Source: an uncultured Alphaproteobacteria bacterium (GTDB taxonomy: Bacteria; Pseudomonadota; Alphaproteobacteria; HIMB59; GCA-002718135). From it: a DNA stretch of 64,000 nucleotides. The translations under genes and the position numbers were made by a program. The stretch covers positions 65,557-129,556 of the forward strand of contig CACNNQ010000005.1 of NCBI GenBank assembly GCA_902621855.1. The letters are read 5' to 3'. Shown here in pieces: positions 1-7,655 of the stretch. The notes below the pieces were generated by a model, which did not search any database, was not told where the DNA came from, and saw only the letters and a list, made by a program, of their open reading frames with translations. How positions within the stretch are numbered: position 1 is the first letter of the stretch; each line of letters begins with the position of its first letter.

Positions 1-756
1 GATTGGGATAATGAAAATGTGATTATTGATAAATTAAATGAAGTTAAAAAAATTGATCCAAACTCTCTACCGCTTGTTGAAAGCCATGATGGTTTAGCAC
101 CTTGTGTATGCAAAAAAAGTGTTGGAAAATTTATTTGTATTGGTTTGAATTATTCTGATCATGCAGAAGAAACAGGAATGAAAGTACCACCTGAACCAAT
201 CATATTTGCAAAAGCAACTAGCTCAATTATTGGTCCAAATGATGATGTAGAAATTCCTAAAAAATCAGTAAAATCTGATTGGGAAGTCGAACTCGGAGTT
301 ATTATAGGAAAAGAAGCAAAGTATATCTCGGAAAATGAATCACAATCACATATAGCCGGATACTGCGTAATTAATGATCTTAGTGAAAGAGAATTTCAGA
401 TAGAACACTCAGGTCAGTGGGTGAAAGGTAAATCATGTGATACTTTTGGACCAATTGGTCCATATTTAGTAACAACTGATGAGGTTGCTGATCCTCAAAA
501 TCTTAAAATGTGGTTAGAGGTAAATGGCAAAACAATGCAAGATGGCTCAACCAGTACCATGGTTTATGGAGTAAATTTTCTAGTAAGTTATCTAAGTCAA
601 TTTATGTCTTTGCAACCCGGTGATATTATTTCTACTGGTACACCACCAGGCGTTGGTATGGGAATGAATCCACAAGTATTTTTAAAGGCAGGAGATGTCA
701 TGAAACTTGGCATTGAAGGTCTTGGTGAACAAACACAAAAAACCTACCAAGGCTAA
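1..756 (+). CDS. FAH-family 2,4-diketo-3-deoxy sugar acid hydrolase, 5' end cut by window
   Basis: The frame is open to base 1, so the gene starts outside the window; the GTG at 19 is only the first start-like codon inside it. The protein matches the fumarylacetoacetate hydrolase fold: GLNYSDHAEE near the N-terminus, metal-ligand region DWEVELGV with EREFQ and GQWVKGKSCDTFGP downstream, and the closing GDIISTGTPPGVG. The GQWxKGKxCDTFGPIGP signature resembles enzymes that split 2,4-diketo-3-deoxy-L-fuconate or -rhamnonate into pyruvate and L-lactate (family knowledge). The stop overlaps the ATG of an L-lactate oxidase-type gene (TAATG), which supports an L-lactate-yielding reaction. Other FAH activities, such as acylpyruvase, remain possible. 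Confidence 0.8.
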   Translation, partial: DWDNENVIIDKLNEVKKIDPNSLPLVESHDGLAPCVCKKSVGKFICIGLNYSDHAEETGMKVPPEPIIFAKATSSIIGPNDDVEIPKKSVKSDWEVELGVIIGKEAKYISENESQSHIAGYCVINDLSEREFQIEHSGQWVKGKSCDTFGPIGPYLVTTDEVADPQNLKMWLEVNGKTMQDGSTSTMVYGVNFLVSYLSQFMSLQPGDIISTGTPPGVGMGMNPQVFLKAGDVMKLGIEGLGEQTQKTYQG

Positions 757-1910
757 TGTTTAATTCTATCCAAAAATGTAGAAACACAGAAGATTTTAGA
801 ATACTTGCTAAGAAAAGACTCCCTGGACCAATATTTCACTATATTGATGGAGCTGCTGACGATGAAGTAACTTATAGGCGAAATACTGAATCTTATGAAA
901 AATGTGATTTAGTTCCTAATGTTTTAGCAGGCGTAGAAAATATAGATATGTCTACAACCGTTATGGGTAAAAAAATAGATTTACCTTTATATTTTGCTCC
1001 AACAGCACTTCAAAGATTATTTCATCACGAAGGTGAACTTGCAGTAGGTAAAACTGCAGAAAAGTTTGGAACAATGTTTGGTATATCCTCTCTTGGTACT
1101 GTCAGTATTGAAGAAATAGCAAAACATATATCTACTCCAAAACTTTTTCAACTCTACGTTCACAAAGATAAAGGACTAACAAATAATATGATTGATCGAT
1201 GTAAAGAGGCAAAATTTGATGGTCTTGCGCTTACAGTTGATACTATTGTTGGTGGTAATAGAGAAAGAGATTTACTTACTGGTTTTACTTCACCACCAAA
1301 ATTAACTTTAAAAAGTTTAATGAGTTTTGCAATGCATCCTAATTGGGCTTTTAATCATTATACTCATTCAAGATTTGAATTACATCAAATCAAACACTGG
1401 ATAAGAGAAGGTAACAAAATCTCTTTAAACATTCACGATTATTTCACAAAAATGCTTGATCAATCTATGGATTGGAAAGCTGCAGAAGAAATAAATAAAT
1501 ACTGGGGAGGCCAATTTGCACTTAAAGGAATAATGTCAGTTGAAGATGCTAAAAGAGCAATAGATATTGGGGCAACAGCAATCATGATTTCTAATCATGG
1601 TGGAAGACAATTAGATGGATCACGTTCTCCTTTTGACCAACTTGCTGAAATTGTAGATGCAGTAGGAGATAAAATAGATGTCATATGTGAGGGAGGAATT
1701 AGAAGAGGAACTCATGTTTTAAAGGCACTTTCCTTAGGAGCAAAAGCTTGTTCAGGTGGGAGAATGTATCTTTACGCCTTAGCTGCTGGGGGTCAAAAGG
1801 GTGTTGAAAAGGCAATGACTAATATGAGAAATGAAATTGAACGAGATATGAAATTAATGGGAGTCAAAAATATCTCAGAATTATCAAGAAAAAATTTAAG
1901 ATTTAGATAA
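756..1910 (+). CDS. lldD: FMN-dependent L-lactate dehydrogenase / alpha-hydroxyacid oxidase
   Basis: This 384-residue protein has the full length of the LldD/glycolate oxidase family, which oxidises L-2-hydroxy acids with FMN and passes electrons to quinone or cytochrome. N-terminal FHYIDGAADDE, FAPTALQRL at about 87 and the active-site SNHGGRQLDG at about 278-287 (catalytic His, substrate-binding Arg) are intact, as is the FMN-phosphate segment GGIRRGTHVLKAL near 310. Its ATG overlaps the stop of the upstream FAH hydrolase, so the two are translationally coupled. The likely job is oxidising the L-lactate released by that hydrolase. The exact 2-hydroxyacid is not fixed by sequence. Confidence 0.85.
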   Translation: MFNSIQKCRNTEDFRILAKKRLPGPIFHYIDGAADDEVTYRRNTESYEKCDLVPNVLAGVENIDMSTTVMGKKIDLPLYFAPTALQRLFHHEGELAVGKTAEKFGTMFGISSLGTVSIEEIAKHISTPKLFQLYVHKDKGLTNNMIDRCKEAKFDGLALTVDTIVGGNRERDLLTGFTSPPKLTLKSLMSFAMHPNWAFNHYTHSRFELHQIKHWIREGNKISLNIHDYFTKMLDQSMDWKAAEEINKYWGGQFALKGIMSVEDAKRAIDIGATAIMISNHGGRQLDGSRSPFDQLAEIVDAVGDKIDVICEGGIRRGTHVLKALSLGAKACSGGRMYLYALAAGGQKGVEKAMTNMRNEIERDMKLMGVKNISELSRKNLRFR

Positions 1911-1945
1911 ATTAACATATTTTTAAAAAAAATTATTTATTCTCC

Positions 1946-1973
1946 TCTAGTTTTATTCTAGAATTTTTTTTAA
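1946..1973 (+). terminator. Weak hairpin with T-tract after lldD
   Basis: A 5-bp stem (TCTAG at 1946-1950, CTAGA at 1958-1962) with a 7-base loop is followed by eight T residues. It sits between lldD and the small Rieske-like gene, whose ATG comes two bases after the T-tract. The stem is short, so termination is probably partial if it works at all. Confidence 0.3.
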
Positions 1974-2294
1974 ATGAATGAAGATATAGAACCTATTCTA
2001 ATTGGAGACGTGGATGATTTAGAAATTGGATCAGTTGAAAATTTTGAACATGAAGAAATCAACTATGCAATTTTTAGAATTGAGTCAGGTTTCTTTGCAA
2101 CACAGGGTAACTGTAACTGTGGAGAAAGATCACTTTTAAGTGAGGCAGATGTAGATGGTGAAGAACTTGAATGTCCAAGTTGTGGAAACACTTTTAGCAT
2201 AGTATCAGGTGATTCAATTTCAGATTTAGATCAAGCACCTCTTAAAATTTTTGATGTTACAGAAGAAGACAATCAAATTTTTTTAAATATCTAG
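1974..2294 (+). CDS. Rieske-fold small protein with four Cys in place of Cys2His2
   Basis: This 106-residue protein aligns by eye along its length with the Rieske ferredoxin at 24200 (FFATQGNC... versus FYATDGIC...). The canonical C-x-H and C-x2-H pairs are here C47-x-C49 (CNC) and C67-x2-C70 (CPSC), so both cluster histidines are replaced by cysteine. The codons are TGT at all four positions. The site could hold an all-Cys [2Fe-2S] cluster, a mononuclear iron or a zinc; sequence cannot decide. No signal peptide is seen, so it is cytoplasmic. It starts right after a T-tract with no clear Shine-Dalgarno. It lies between lldD and iolD in the same orientation, and its partner is unknown. Confidence 0.7.
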   Translation: MNEDIEPILIGDVDDLEIGSVENFEHEEINYAIFRIESGFFATQGNCNCGERSLLSEADVDGEELECPSCGNTFSIVSGDSISDLDQAPLKIFDVTEEDNQIFLNI

Positions 2295-2349
2295 TTATTT
2301 TTATTTCCCTTAATACATTAAAGAGATACTATTTTTTTTTAAATAATTA

Positions 2350-2379
2350 TTGAATTTCTAGACTTATTAGTTTTAATAT
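2350..2379 (+). promoter_or_regulatory. Candidate sigma70 promoter for iolD
   Basis: TTGAAT at 2350-2355 and TAATAT at 2374-2379 are 18 bases apart, upstream of the GGAGG ribosome-binding site at 2389-2393. The transcript leader would be very short. In DNA this AT-rich such matches arise by chance, so this is a candidate only. Confidence 0.3.
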
Positions 2380-2397
2380 AACTTATTTGGAGGAATA

Positions 2398-4242
2398 ATG
2401 AAAACTGTTAAACTCTCATGTGCACACGCTCTCTTTAAATATTTAATTGCTCAAAAAATAATAATTGATGGAGAAAAGGCACCATTGTTTCCTGGTGCAT
2501 TTGGAATTTATGGACACGGAAATGTGGCTTGTCTAGGTCAAGCAATGGAAGAATTTAAAGATGAACTTCCAGGTTATAGAGGTCATCATGAACAAAACAT
2601 GGCTTTAACAGGCATTGGTTATTCCCGTGCAATGAGACGTAAACAAATTTTTATTGCTACATCTTCAGTAGGACCTGGAGCTACAAACATGGTAACAGCT
2701 GCGGCAGTTGCTTTAAGCAATAGACTTCCAATTTTATTTCTGCCTGGTGATACTTTTGCTAGTCGCTTTCCTGATCCAGTTTTGCAACAAGTAGAGAATT
2801 TTAATTCACCAACAACTACACAAAATGATGCTTTTAAATCAGTTTCAAAATATTTTGATAGAATAACAAGACCTGAACAAATTTTATCTTCTCTTCCTCA
2901 AGCAATTCAAGTTATGTTAGACCCAGCAGAATGCGGTCCTGCAACAATATCAATGTCTCAAGATGTACAAGGAGAAGCTTATGATTATCCAGAAGTATTT
3001 TTTGAGGAAAAAGTTCATGCAATTAGACGCATACACCCTGATCCAAGACAAGTTGAGAGTGTCGCTAGAGAGATTATGCAATCTAAACAACCAATAATAA
3101 TTTCAGGCGGTGGAGTATTGTATTCTGAAGCAGAAGATGAATTATCTGATTTTGCTAAAAAGCATAATATACCTGTTACTTCAACGGTTATGGGTATTGG
3201 CTGTATGGATAAAGATGATCCGTATTATATAAGTGCTATTGGATGTTTAGGAGATGGTTCATCAAATAGCCTATCTAAAGATACTGATTTAGCTCTAGCA
3301 ATTGGAACTAAACTTTCTGATTTTACAACTGGATCATGGACAAATTTTCAAAATGATAATTTTAAATTAGCCTCAATAAATACTTCGAGATTTGATTCTA
3401 ATAAACATAGAGCTTCACCGATGATTAGTGATGCAAAAATTGGTTTACAAGAACTCTCAAAAATCTTAGGCGATTGGAAGGCTCCTGAGCAATGGTATGG
3501 AAGAGCTCTTAAAGAAAAAAAAGAATGGGATACTTATATAGAAAAACAAAGCGGCCCAACTAATCAAGAAATACCTTCCTATGCACACGCTGTTGGTGCA
3601 GTTTACAGAAAAGCAGATAAATCTGATATTGTTGTAACGGCAGCTGGAGGTCTTGTAGGTGAAACAGTACAAATTTGGAAACCAAAACAACGTAACACCT
3701 TTGAAACTGAGTGGGGCTTTAGCTGCATGGGTTATGAGATATCTGGTGCACTTGGTATTAAAATGGCAAAACCTAATCAAGATGTTATTGTTTTTGTTGG
3801 TGATGGTTCATACCTATTGCATAACAGTGACATCTATAGCTCGGTAATTTATAATAAGAAATTGATAATTGTAGTTTGTGACAATGGTGGACACATGGTC
3901 ATAAATCGACTTCAATTAGCAAAGGGAGGTAAAGAATATCTTTGTAACCTAAGAGCCGCAAATGCGTCTCAACTACAATTTGTGGATTTTGAAGCACACG
4001 CGAAAAGTATGGGTGCAAATGCTGAAACTGTAAAATCAATAACAGATTTAGAAGCAGCTTTTGAGAGAGCAAAAAAATCAGATAAAACATATGTTATATC
4101 GATAGAAACGCATGGATACGAATGGTTAGATGGCACAGCGTATTGGGAAAGTCCAACTTTAGAGATTGGTAATTCTGAAGCCAACAAAAAAGCTCTCCAA
4201 GAACATATGGATGGCAAAAAAATACAAAGAAAAGGTGTGTAA
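2398..4242 (+). CDS. iolD: IolD-type 3D-trihydroxycyclohexane-1,2-dione acylhydrolase (TPP-dependent)
   Basis: This 614-residue TPP enzyme is close to the usual IolD length. IolD opens the ring of the trihydroxy-diketone intermediate of myo-inositol breakdown to give 5-deoxy-glucuronate. Features seen: FGIYGHGN near the N-terminus, the conserved TPP glutamate in HHEQNMA (about residue 65), the central domain with GGGVLYS, and the C-terminal TPP/Mg motif GDGSYLL (from about 468) ending in CDNGG (about 494). ISQDV-type text (MSQDVQGEAYD) and DPVLQQ are typical of IolD rather than acetolactate synthase. It has a strong GGAGGAATAATG start and appears monocistronic, followed by a sugar-binding protein. 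No iolB, iolC or iolJ is adjacent. Confidence 0.88.
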   Translation: MKTVKLSCAHALFKYLIAQKIIIDGEKAPLFPGAFGIYGHGNVACLGQAMEEFKDELPGYRGHHEQNMALTGIGYSRAMRRKQIFIATSSVGPGATNMVTAAAVALSNRLPILFLPGDTFASRFPDPVLQQVENFNSPTTTQNDAFKSVSKYFDRITRPEQILSSLPQAIQVMLDPAECGPATISMSQDVQGEAYDYPEVFFEEKVHAIRRIHPDPRQVESVAREIMQSKQPIIISGGGVLYSEAEDELSDFAKKHNIPVTSTVMGIGCMDKDDPYYISAIGCLGDGSSNSLSKDTDLALAIGTKLSDFTTGSWTNFQNDNFKLASINTSRFDSNKHRASPMISDAKIGLQELSKILGDWKAPEQWYGRALKEKKEWDTYIEKQSGPTNQEIPSYAHAVGAVYRKADKSDIVVTAAGGLVGETVQIWKPKQRNTFETEWGFSCMGYEISGALGIKMAKPNQDVIVFVGDGSYLLHNSDIYSSVIYNKKLIIVVCDNGGHMVINRLQLAKGGKEYLCNLRAANASQLQFVDFEAHAKSMGANAETVKSITDLEAAFERAKKSDKTYVISIETHGYEWLDGTAYWESPTLEIGNSEANKKALQEHMDGKKIQRKGV

Positions 4243-4271
4243 ATTTGTCAAATAATTAATAAATTTAACAC

Positions 4272-4299
4272 TTGATTTGTACTCGCTCCCTTTTATAGA
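4272..4299 (+). promoter_or_regulatory. Candidate promoter for sugar ABC operon 1
   Basis: TTGATT at 4272-4277 and TATAGA at 4294-4299 are separated by 16 bases. The predicted start near 4306 leaves a leader of about 27 bases carrying the AGGAGG-like site before the ATG at 4333. It is a plausible sigma70 promoter by position and spacing; no operator is recognised. Confidence 0.4.
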
Positions 4300-4332
4300 A
4301 GATGTAAATAATTATAATTATTAGGAGGAATA

Positions 4333-5241
4333 ATGAAAAATATTCTTATGACAATCATAGCGATAGTATTCGCTACAAGTGCAGCCTTCGCTGAAAGATA
4401 CGTGATGGTAACTCACGGTGAAGGTAAAGATCCTTTCTGGCCAGTTGTTCAAAAAGGTGGAGAAGATGCAGCAAGAGCAATCGGTGCTGACTTCGAATAT
4501 ATATATAACCCTTCAGCTGATATGGCAGATATGGCAAGTTCAATTCAAGCTGCTGCTGCAACTCAACCTGATGGAATGGTAATTTCATTACCTGATCCTG
4601 ATGCATTAGGTCCAGCAATTAAAGCTGCTGTTGCCGCAGGTGTACCTGTTGTAACAATGAACTCAGGTCTTGAAAACTCAGCTGCTTTAGGTGCTTTAAT
4701 GCACGTTGGTCAGCCTGAATATCTTGCAGGTCAAAAAGCTGGTCAAAGAGCTAAGTCTGAAGGTGCTTCAAAAGGATTATGTATGATTCAAGAAGCATAT
4801 AACACAGCATTAGTTGATAGATGTGAAGGTTATGGAGAAACAATTCCAATGGAATATGTTGATACTACTTCTGACCCAGCAACAATCGTAACTCGTGCAA
4901 CTGCAGCATTACAAGCTAACACAGATATTGACGCTATTTTATCTGTAGGACCTCACGTTTGTGAAGGTGTTGCTAAAGCAATGGATGATCTTGGTATGAG
5001 TGGTATTCACCATTCATGTTTCGATTTAAGCCCAGGTGTTATGGACTTAATCGCAGCTGACAAAGTATCATTCACAATTGATCAACAACAAAGATTACAA
5101 GGTTATATGCCTATTATTGTATTACACTTATACAACAACAGTGCAGGCCTTTTACCAGGTGCAAATATTCCATCTGGACCAGGATTTGTTGACAAATCAA
5201 ATGCGGCTTCTGTTTCAGCTTTAGCTGGAATAGACAGATAA
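4333..5241 (+). CDS. Periplasmic sugar-binding protein, ABC importer 1
   Basis: This 302-residue protein has a clear Sec signal peptide (residues 1-20, cleaved after SAAFA) and then the two-lobed RbsB-type binding fold (Peripla_BP_4). It captures a sugar or cyclitol and delivers it to the permease encoded next. Visible family marks are KDPFWPVVQKGGEDAA near the mature N-terminus and the hinge/C-terminal SFTIDQQQRLQGYMPI. The start has a strong GGAGG site. A stable hairpin follows before the permease, which would raise binding protein over membrane components. It follows iolD, so inositol or a related cyclitol is a reasonable guess for the ligand, not a demonstration. Confidence 0.85.
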   Translation: MKNILMTIIAIVFATSAAFAERYVMVTHGEGKDPFWPVVQKGGEDAARAIGADFEYIYNPSADMADMASSIQAAAATQPDGMVISLPDPDALGPAIKAAVAAGVPVVTMNSGLENSAALGALMHVGQPEYLAGQKAGQRAKSEGASKGLCMIQEAYNTALVDRCEGYGETIPMEYVDTTSDPATIVTRATAALQANTDIDAILSVGPHVCEGVAKAMDDLGMSGIHHSCFDLSPGVMDLIAADKVSFTIDQQQRLQGYMPIIVLHLYNNSAGLLPGANIPSGPGFVDKSNAASVSALAGIDR

Positions 5242-5254
5242 TTTTAATTTAACT

Positions 5255-5282
5255 AAGCCGCCCTCTTCGGGCGGCTTTTTTT
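5255..5282 (+). terminator. Strong intercistronic terminator between binding protein and permease
   Basis: A perfect 9-bp stem (AAGCCGCCC, 5255-5263; GGGCGGCTT, 5269-5277) with a TCTTC loop is followed by T residues to 5282. The stem is conspicuously GC-rich for this genome. The permease ATG starts at the very next base, so read-through transcripts carry the hairpin directly against the start codon. Its likely role is partial termination or mRNA stabilisation to favour the binding protein. Confidence 0.85.
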
Positions 5283-6875
5283 ATGAATACAAGCCAACAA
5301 GTAAAAAGACAAGAGTCTGATCGCTTAAAACCAAGCAGATGGTATTCTGCAATTTTTGCAAGACCAGAAATTGGACCCTTGGGTGTCATGCTATTACTTT
5401 TTGCAATGCTTGGTTATTTTTCAATTCCACAAGGTGAATTTTCTTTGAACCCTTTTGCAGGGGAAGGTTTTAATGCACTTGGCATAAGAAACAATTTTCG
5501 TGTTATTTCACAACTAGGGATTGTAGCTCTAGGTGCTGGTATGTTGATTATTGCTGGTGAATTCGATTTGAGTGTTGGATCAATGATTGGATTTGCCGGT
5601 GGAGCAATGGCAATGATACTGAAATGGGGTTTTGCTATTGTAATACCTTATATTTCTTTTGAAGGAGGTTTTCATTTTGAAGGAATAAAAATTTTTGAAA
5701 TAACTAATGTATCGCCATTAACAGCTTTGTTAATTACTCTTGTAATGACTTTGGCATTTGGTTGGTTTCAAGGATATGTAATTGTCAAAAGTGGAATTGC
5801 TTCCTTTATTGTTACCCTAGGTGGCTTATTCTTTTTGAGAGGTTTAACTGAAGTCTGTTACAGAGCATTTAATAAAGCTCCAGATCAAACGGCTGGGTCA
5901 ACAACAGTCACAGATCTTCCCGATATAAAAAATATAATTAATGTTCCTGGTCAAGGTGAAATGGAAAGAGATGCAGCTAAAGCATTATCCAATGATGAAT
6001 TATTAGAAATTCTGAAAACAGCACCGCAAAGCACAGTTGAGAAACTTACAGAACAATTAACATACATTAATGAGAAAGTAGCAGTTACCAAAACTCTATT
6101 ACAAAAACAAAAAATGGTTGATAGCATGCAAAAAACTTTAGAAAATGCTCAAAAATCTGGAAATGAGTCGATGGTTGAAGCTATACAAAAAAAGATAGAT
6201 GCTGGTATTCAAGTTCCAGAAATTGCTGCAAAATCTGTAACAGAATTAGACTTAGCAAGAGCATATCTAGATACCTTTATAACAGCTAGACCAGTGGCCA
6301 ACTTTTTTGGTGGTGACATTCTAGAACCTTTTTTTGATTGGTTATATTTTACTGCAGACTGGAATGTAAATATGTTTGGAAATAAATTTGCACCAGGATT
6401 TTACTCATGTGTTATGATTTGGGTTTTACTTGCCATAATTTGTTATTTTGTTTTAAGTAAAACACAAGTAGGTAACTGGATCTATTCGACAGGTGGTAAC
6501 CTATCTGCTGCTCAAGCAAATGGTGTACCTACTAATAAAGTCAAAATAGGATTATTCATGTTTACTGCTTTTTGTGCAACTATGTTTGCCGCTTGCCAAG
6601 TTTTTGAAGTAAATACTGCTGATACTGCTAAAGGAAATCTAAAAGAATTAGAAGCTATTGCTGCTGCTGTAATAGGAGGAGTAGTATTAACCGGGGGGTT
6701 TGGAACAATCATGGGTATTATGTTAGGTGCAGTTATTTTTGGTATAGCGAAGGAAGCATTCTTTTATATCCCAGGCGTAGACGGTTCATTCTATCGAGTA
6801 TTCTTAGGTGCTGTACTAGTCACTGCAGCATTAACAAATGAAAATATAAGAAGAAGAATTATCGGAAGTATTTAA
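5283..6875 (+). CDS. Sugar ABC importer permease (RbsC type) with a large soluble insertion
   Basis: BPD_transp_2 family membrane subunit. Conserved pieces include GEFDLSVGSMIG (about 92-103), the SGIASFIVTLGGLFFLRGLTE helix (from 170) and a C-terminal half with GGVVLTGGFGTIMG. At 530 residues it is about 200 longer than its two counterparts in this window. Residues about 200-350 form a hydrophilic, Lys/Gln/Glu-rich, helix-prone segment inserted after the FFLRGLTE helix, probably outside the membrane on the periplasmic side. A smaller extra stretch lies near 126-145. The start codon abuts a terminator T-tract and has no Shine-Dalgarno. The stop overlaps the ATPase ATG. Confidence 0.85.
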   Translation: MNTSQQVKRQESDRLKPSRWYSAIFARPEIGPLGVMLLLFAMLGYFSIPQGEFSLNPFAGEGFNALGIRNNFRVISQLGIVALGAGMLIIAGEFDLSVGSMIGFAGGAMAMILKWGFAIVIPYISFEGGFHFEGIKIFEITNVSPLTALLITLVMTLAFGWFQGYVIVKSGIASFIVTLGGLFFLRGLTEVCYRAFNKAPDQTAGSTTVTDLPDIKNIINVPGQGEMERDAAKALSNDELLEILKTAPQSTVEKLTEQLTYINEKVAVTKTLLQKQKMVDSMQKTLENAQKSGNESMVEAIQKKIDAGIQVPEIAAKSVTELDLARAYLDTFITARPVANFFGGDILEPFFDWLYFTADWNVNMFGNKFAPGFYSCVMIWVLLAIICYFVLSKTQVGNWIYSTGGNLSAAQANGVPTNKVKIGLFMFTAFCATMFAACQVFEVNTADTAKGNLKELEAIAAAVIGGVVLTGGFGTIMGIMLGAVIFGIAKEAFFYIPGVDGSFYRVFLGAVLVTAALTNENIRRRIIGSI

Positions 6876-7654
6876 TGGAAAAAAAACCTTTAATAGAAAT
6901 AAAAAACTTAGTTAAAAAATTTGGAAGTTTTACAGCCTTAAATGGGGTATCTTTAGATGTATATCCTGGTGAAGTTCATGCTTTACTTGGGGATAATGGA
7001 GCAGGTAAATCAACATTAATTAAAGTCTTATCTGGTGTGCATCCAGCTACAAGTGGTGAAATAAAAGTAGACAGTGAAGTAGTAAAATTTGCTAATCCAA
7101 GACAAGCTTCAGATGCGGGCATTGGAACAGTTTATCAGGATCTTGCATTAAATAATCTTACATCTGTTACTCTTAATTTTTTTCTAGGAAGAGAAATTAA
7201 AAAGGGGCCTGGACCATTTGGTTTAATGCAGATGAATGAAATGGATAAAATAACTATTGAAGAAATGTCAAAAATTGGGATCAATATAGCTAACCCCAAC
7301 CAGGCTGTTGGAACAATGTCCGGGGGTCAAAGACAAACTTTAGCAATAGCAAGAGCAATTTATTTTGGAGCAAAAATTTTAATTTTAGATGAACCTACTT
7401 CTGCTTTAGGACAAAAGCAACAAATGGAGGTTTTAAAGACAATTAAAAAAGTTCAAAGACTTGGTAATATTGCAATCATACTAATTACTCATAATGAAAT
7501 TCATGCTCGTTTAATAGCAGATAGATATACTTTTTTGAGTCTCGGGGAAGTTATAGGTAATGGCTTAGCGAGCGAACTCGGTGGTCAAGATGTTAAAAGA
7601 CTTATGGCAGGTGGGGCAGAAATTGGAGATCTAGCAAAAGAGCTTGAGCTTTAA
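6875..7654 (+). CDS. Sugar ABC importer ATPase 1
   Basis: This 259-residue single nucleotide-binding domain energises the importer. Walker A GDNGAGKST is at about 38-46, signature MSGGQRQ near 148, Walker B ILILDEPTSAL near 168, and the H-loop LITHN follows. Classical RbsA/MglA ATPases carry two such domains in one chain; here there is one, so it probably acts as a homodimer. It starts within the permease stop (TAATG) and is followed at once by a dehydrogenase, suggesting one operon. Confidence 0.88.
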   Translation: MEKKPLIEIKNLVKKFGSFTALNGVSLDVYPGEVHALLGDNGAGKSTLIKVLSGVHPATSGEIKVDSEVVKFANPRQASDAGIGTVYQDLALNNLTSVTLNFFLGREIKKGPGPFGLMQMNEMDKITIEEMSKIGINIANPNQAVGTMSGGQRQTLAIARAIYFGAKILILDEPTSALGQKQQMEVLKTIKKVQRLGNIAIILITHNEIHARLIADRYTFLSLGEVIGNGLASELGGQDVKRLMAGGAEIGDLAKELEL

Positions 7655-7655
7655 T

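Noticed and set aside
3466-3780. Antisense open frame inside iolD (and similar ones at 9514-9720, 11156-11425, 35336-35575, 56732-56962)
   Set aside because: They lie fully within well-supported genes, have no ribosome sites or recognisable domains, and look like by-products of codon bias.
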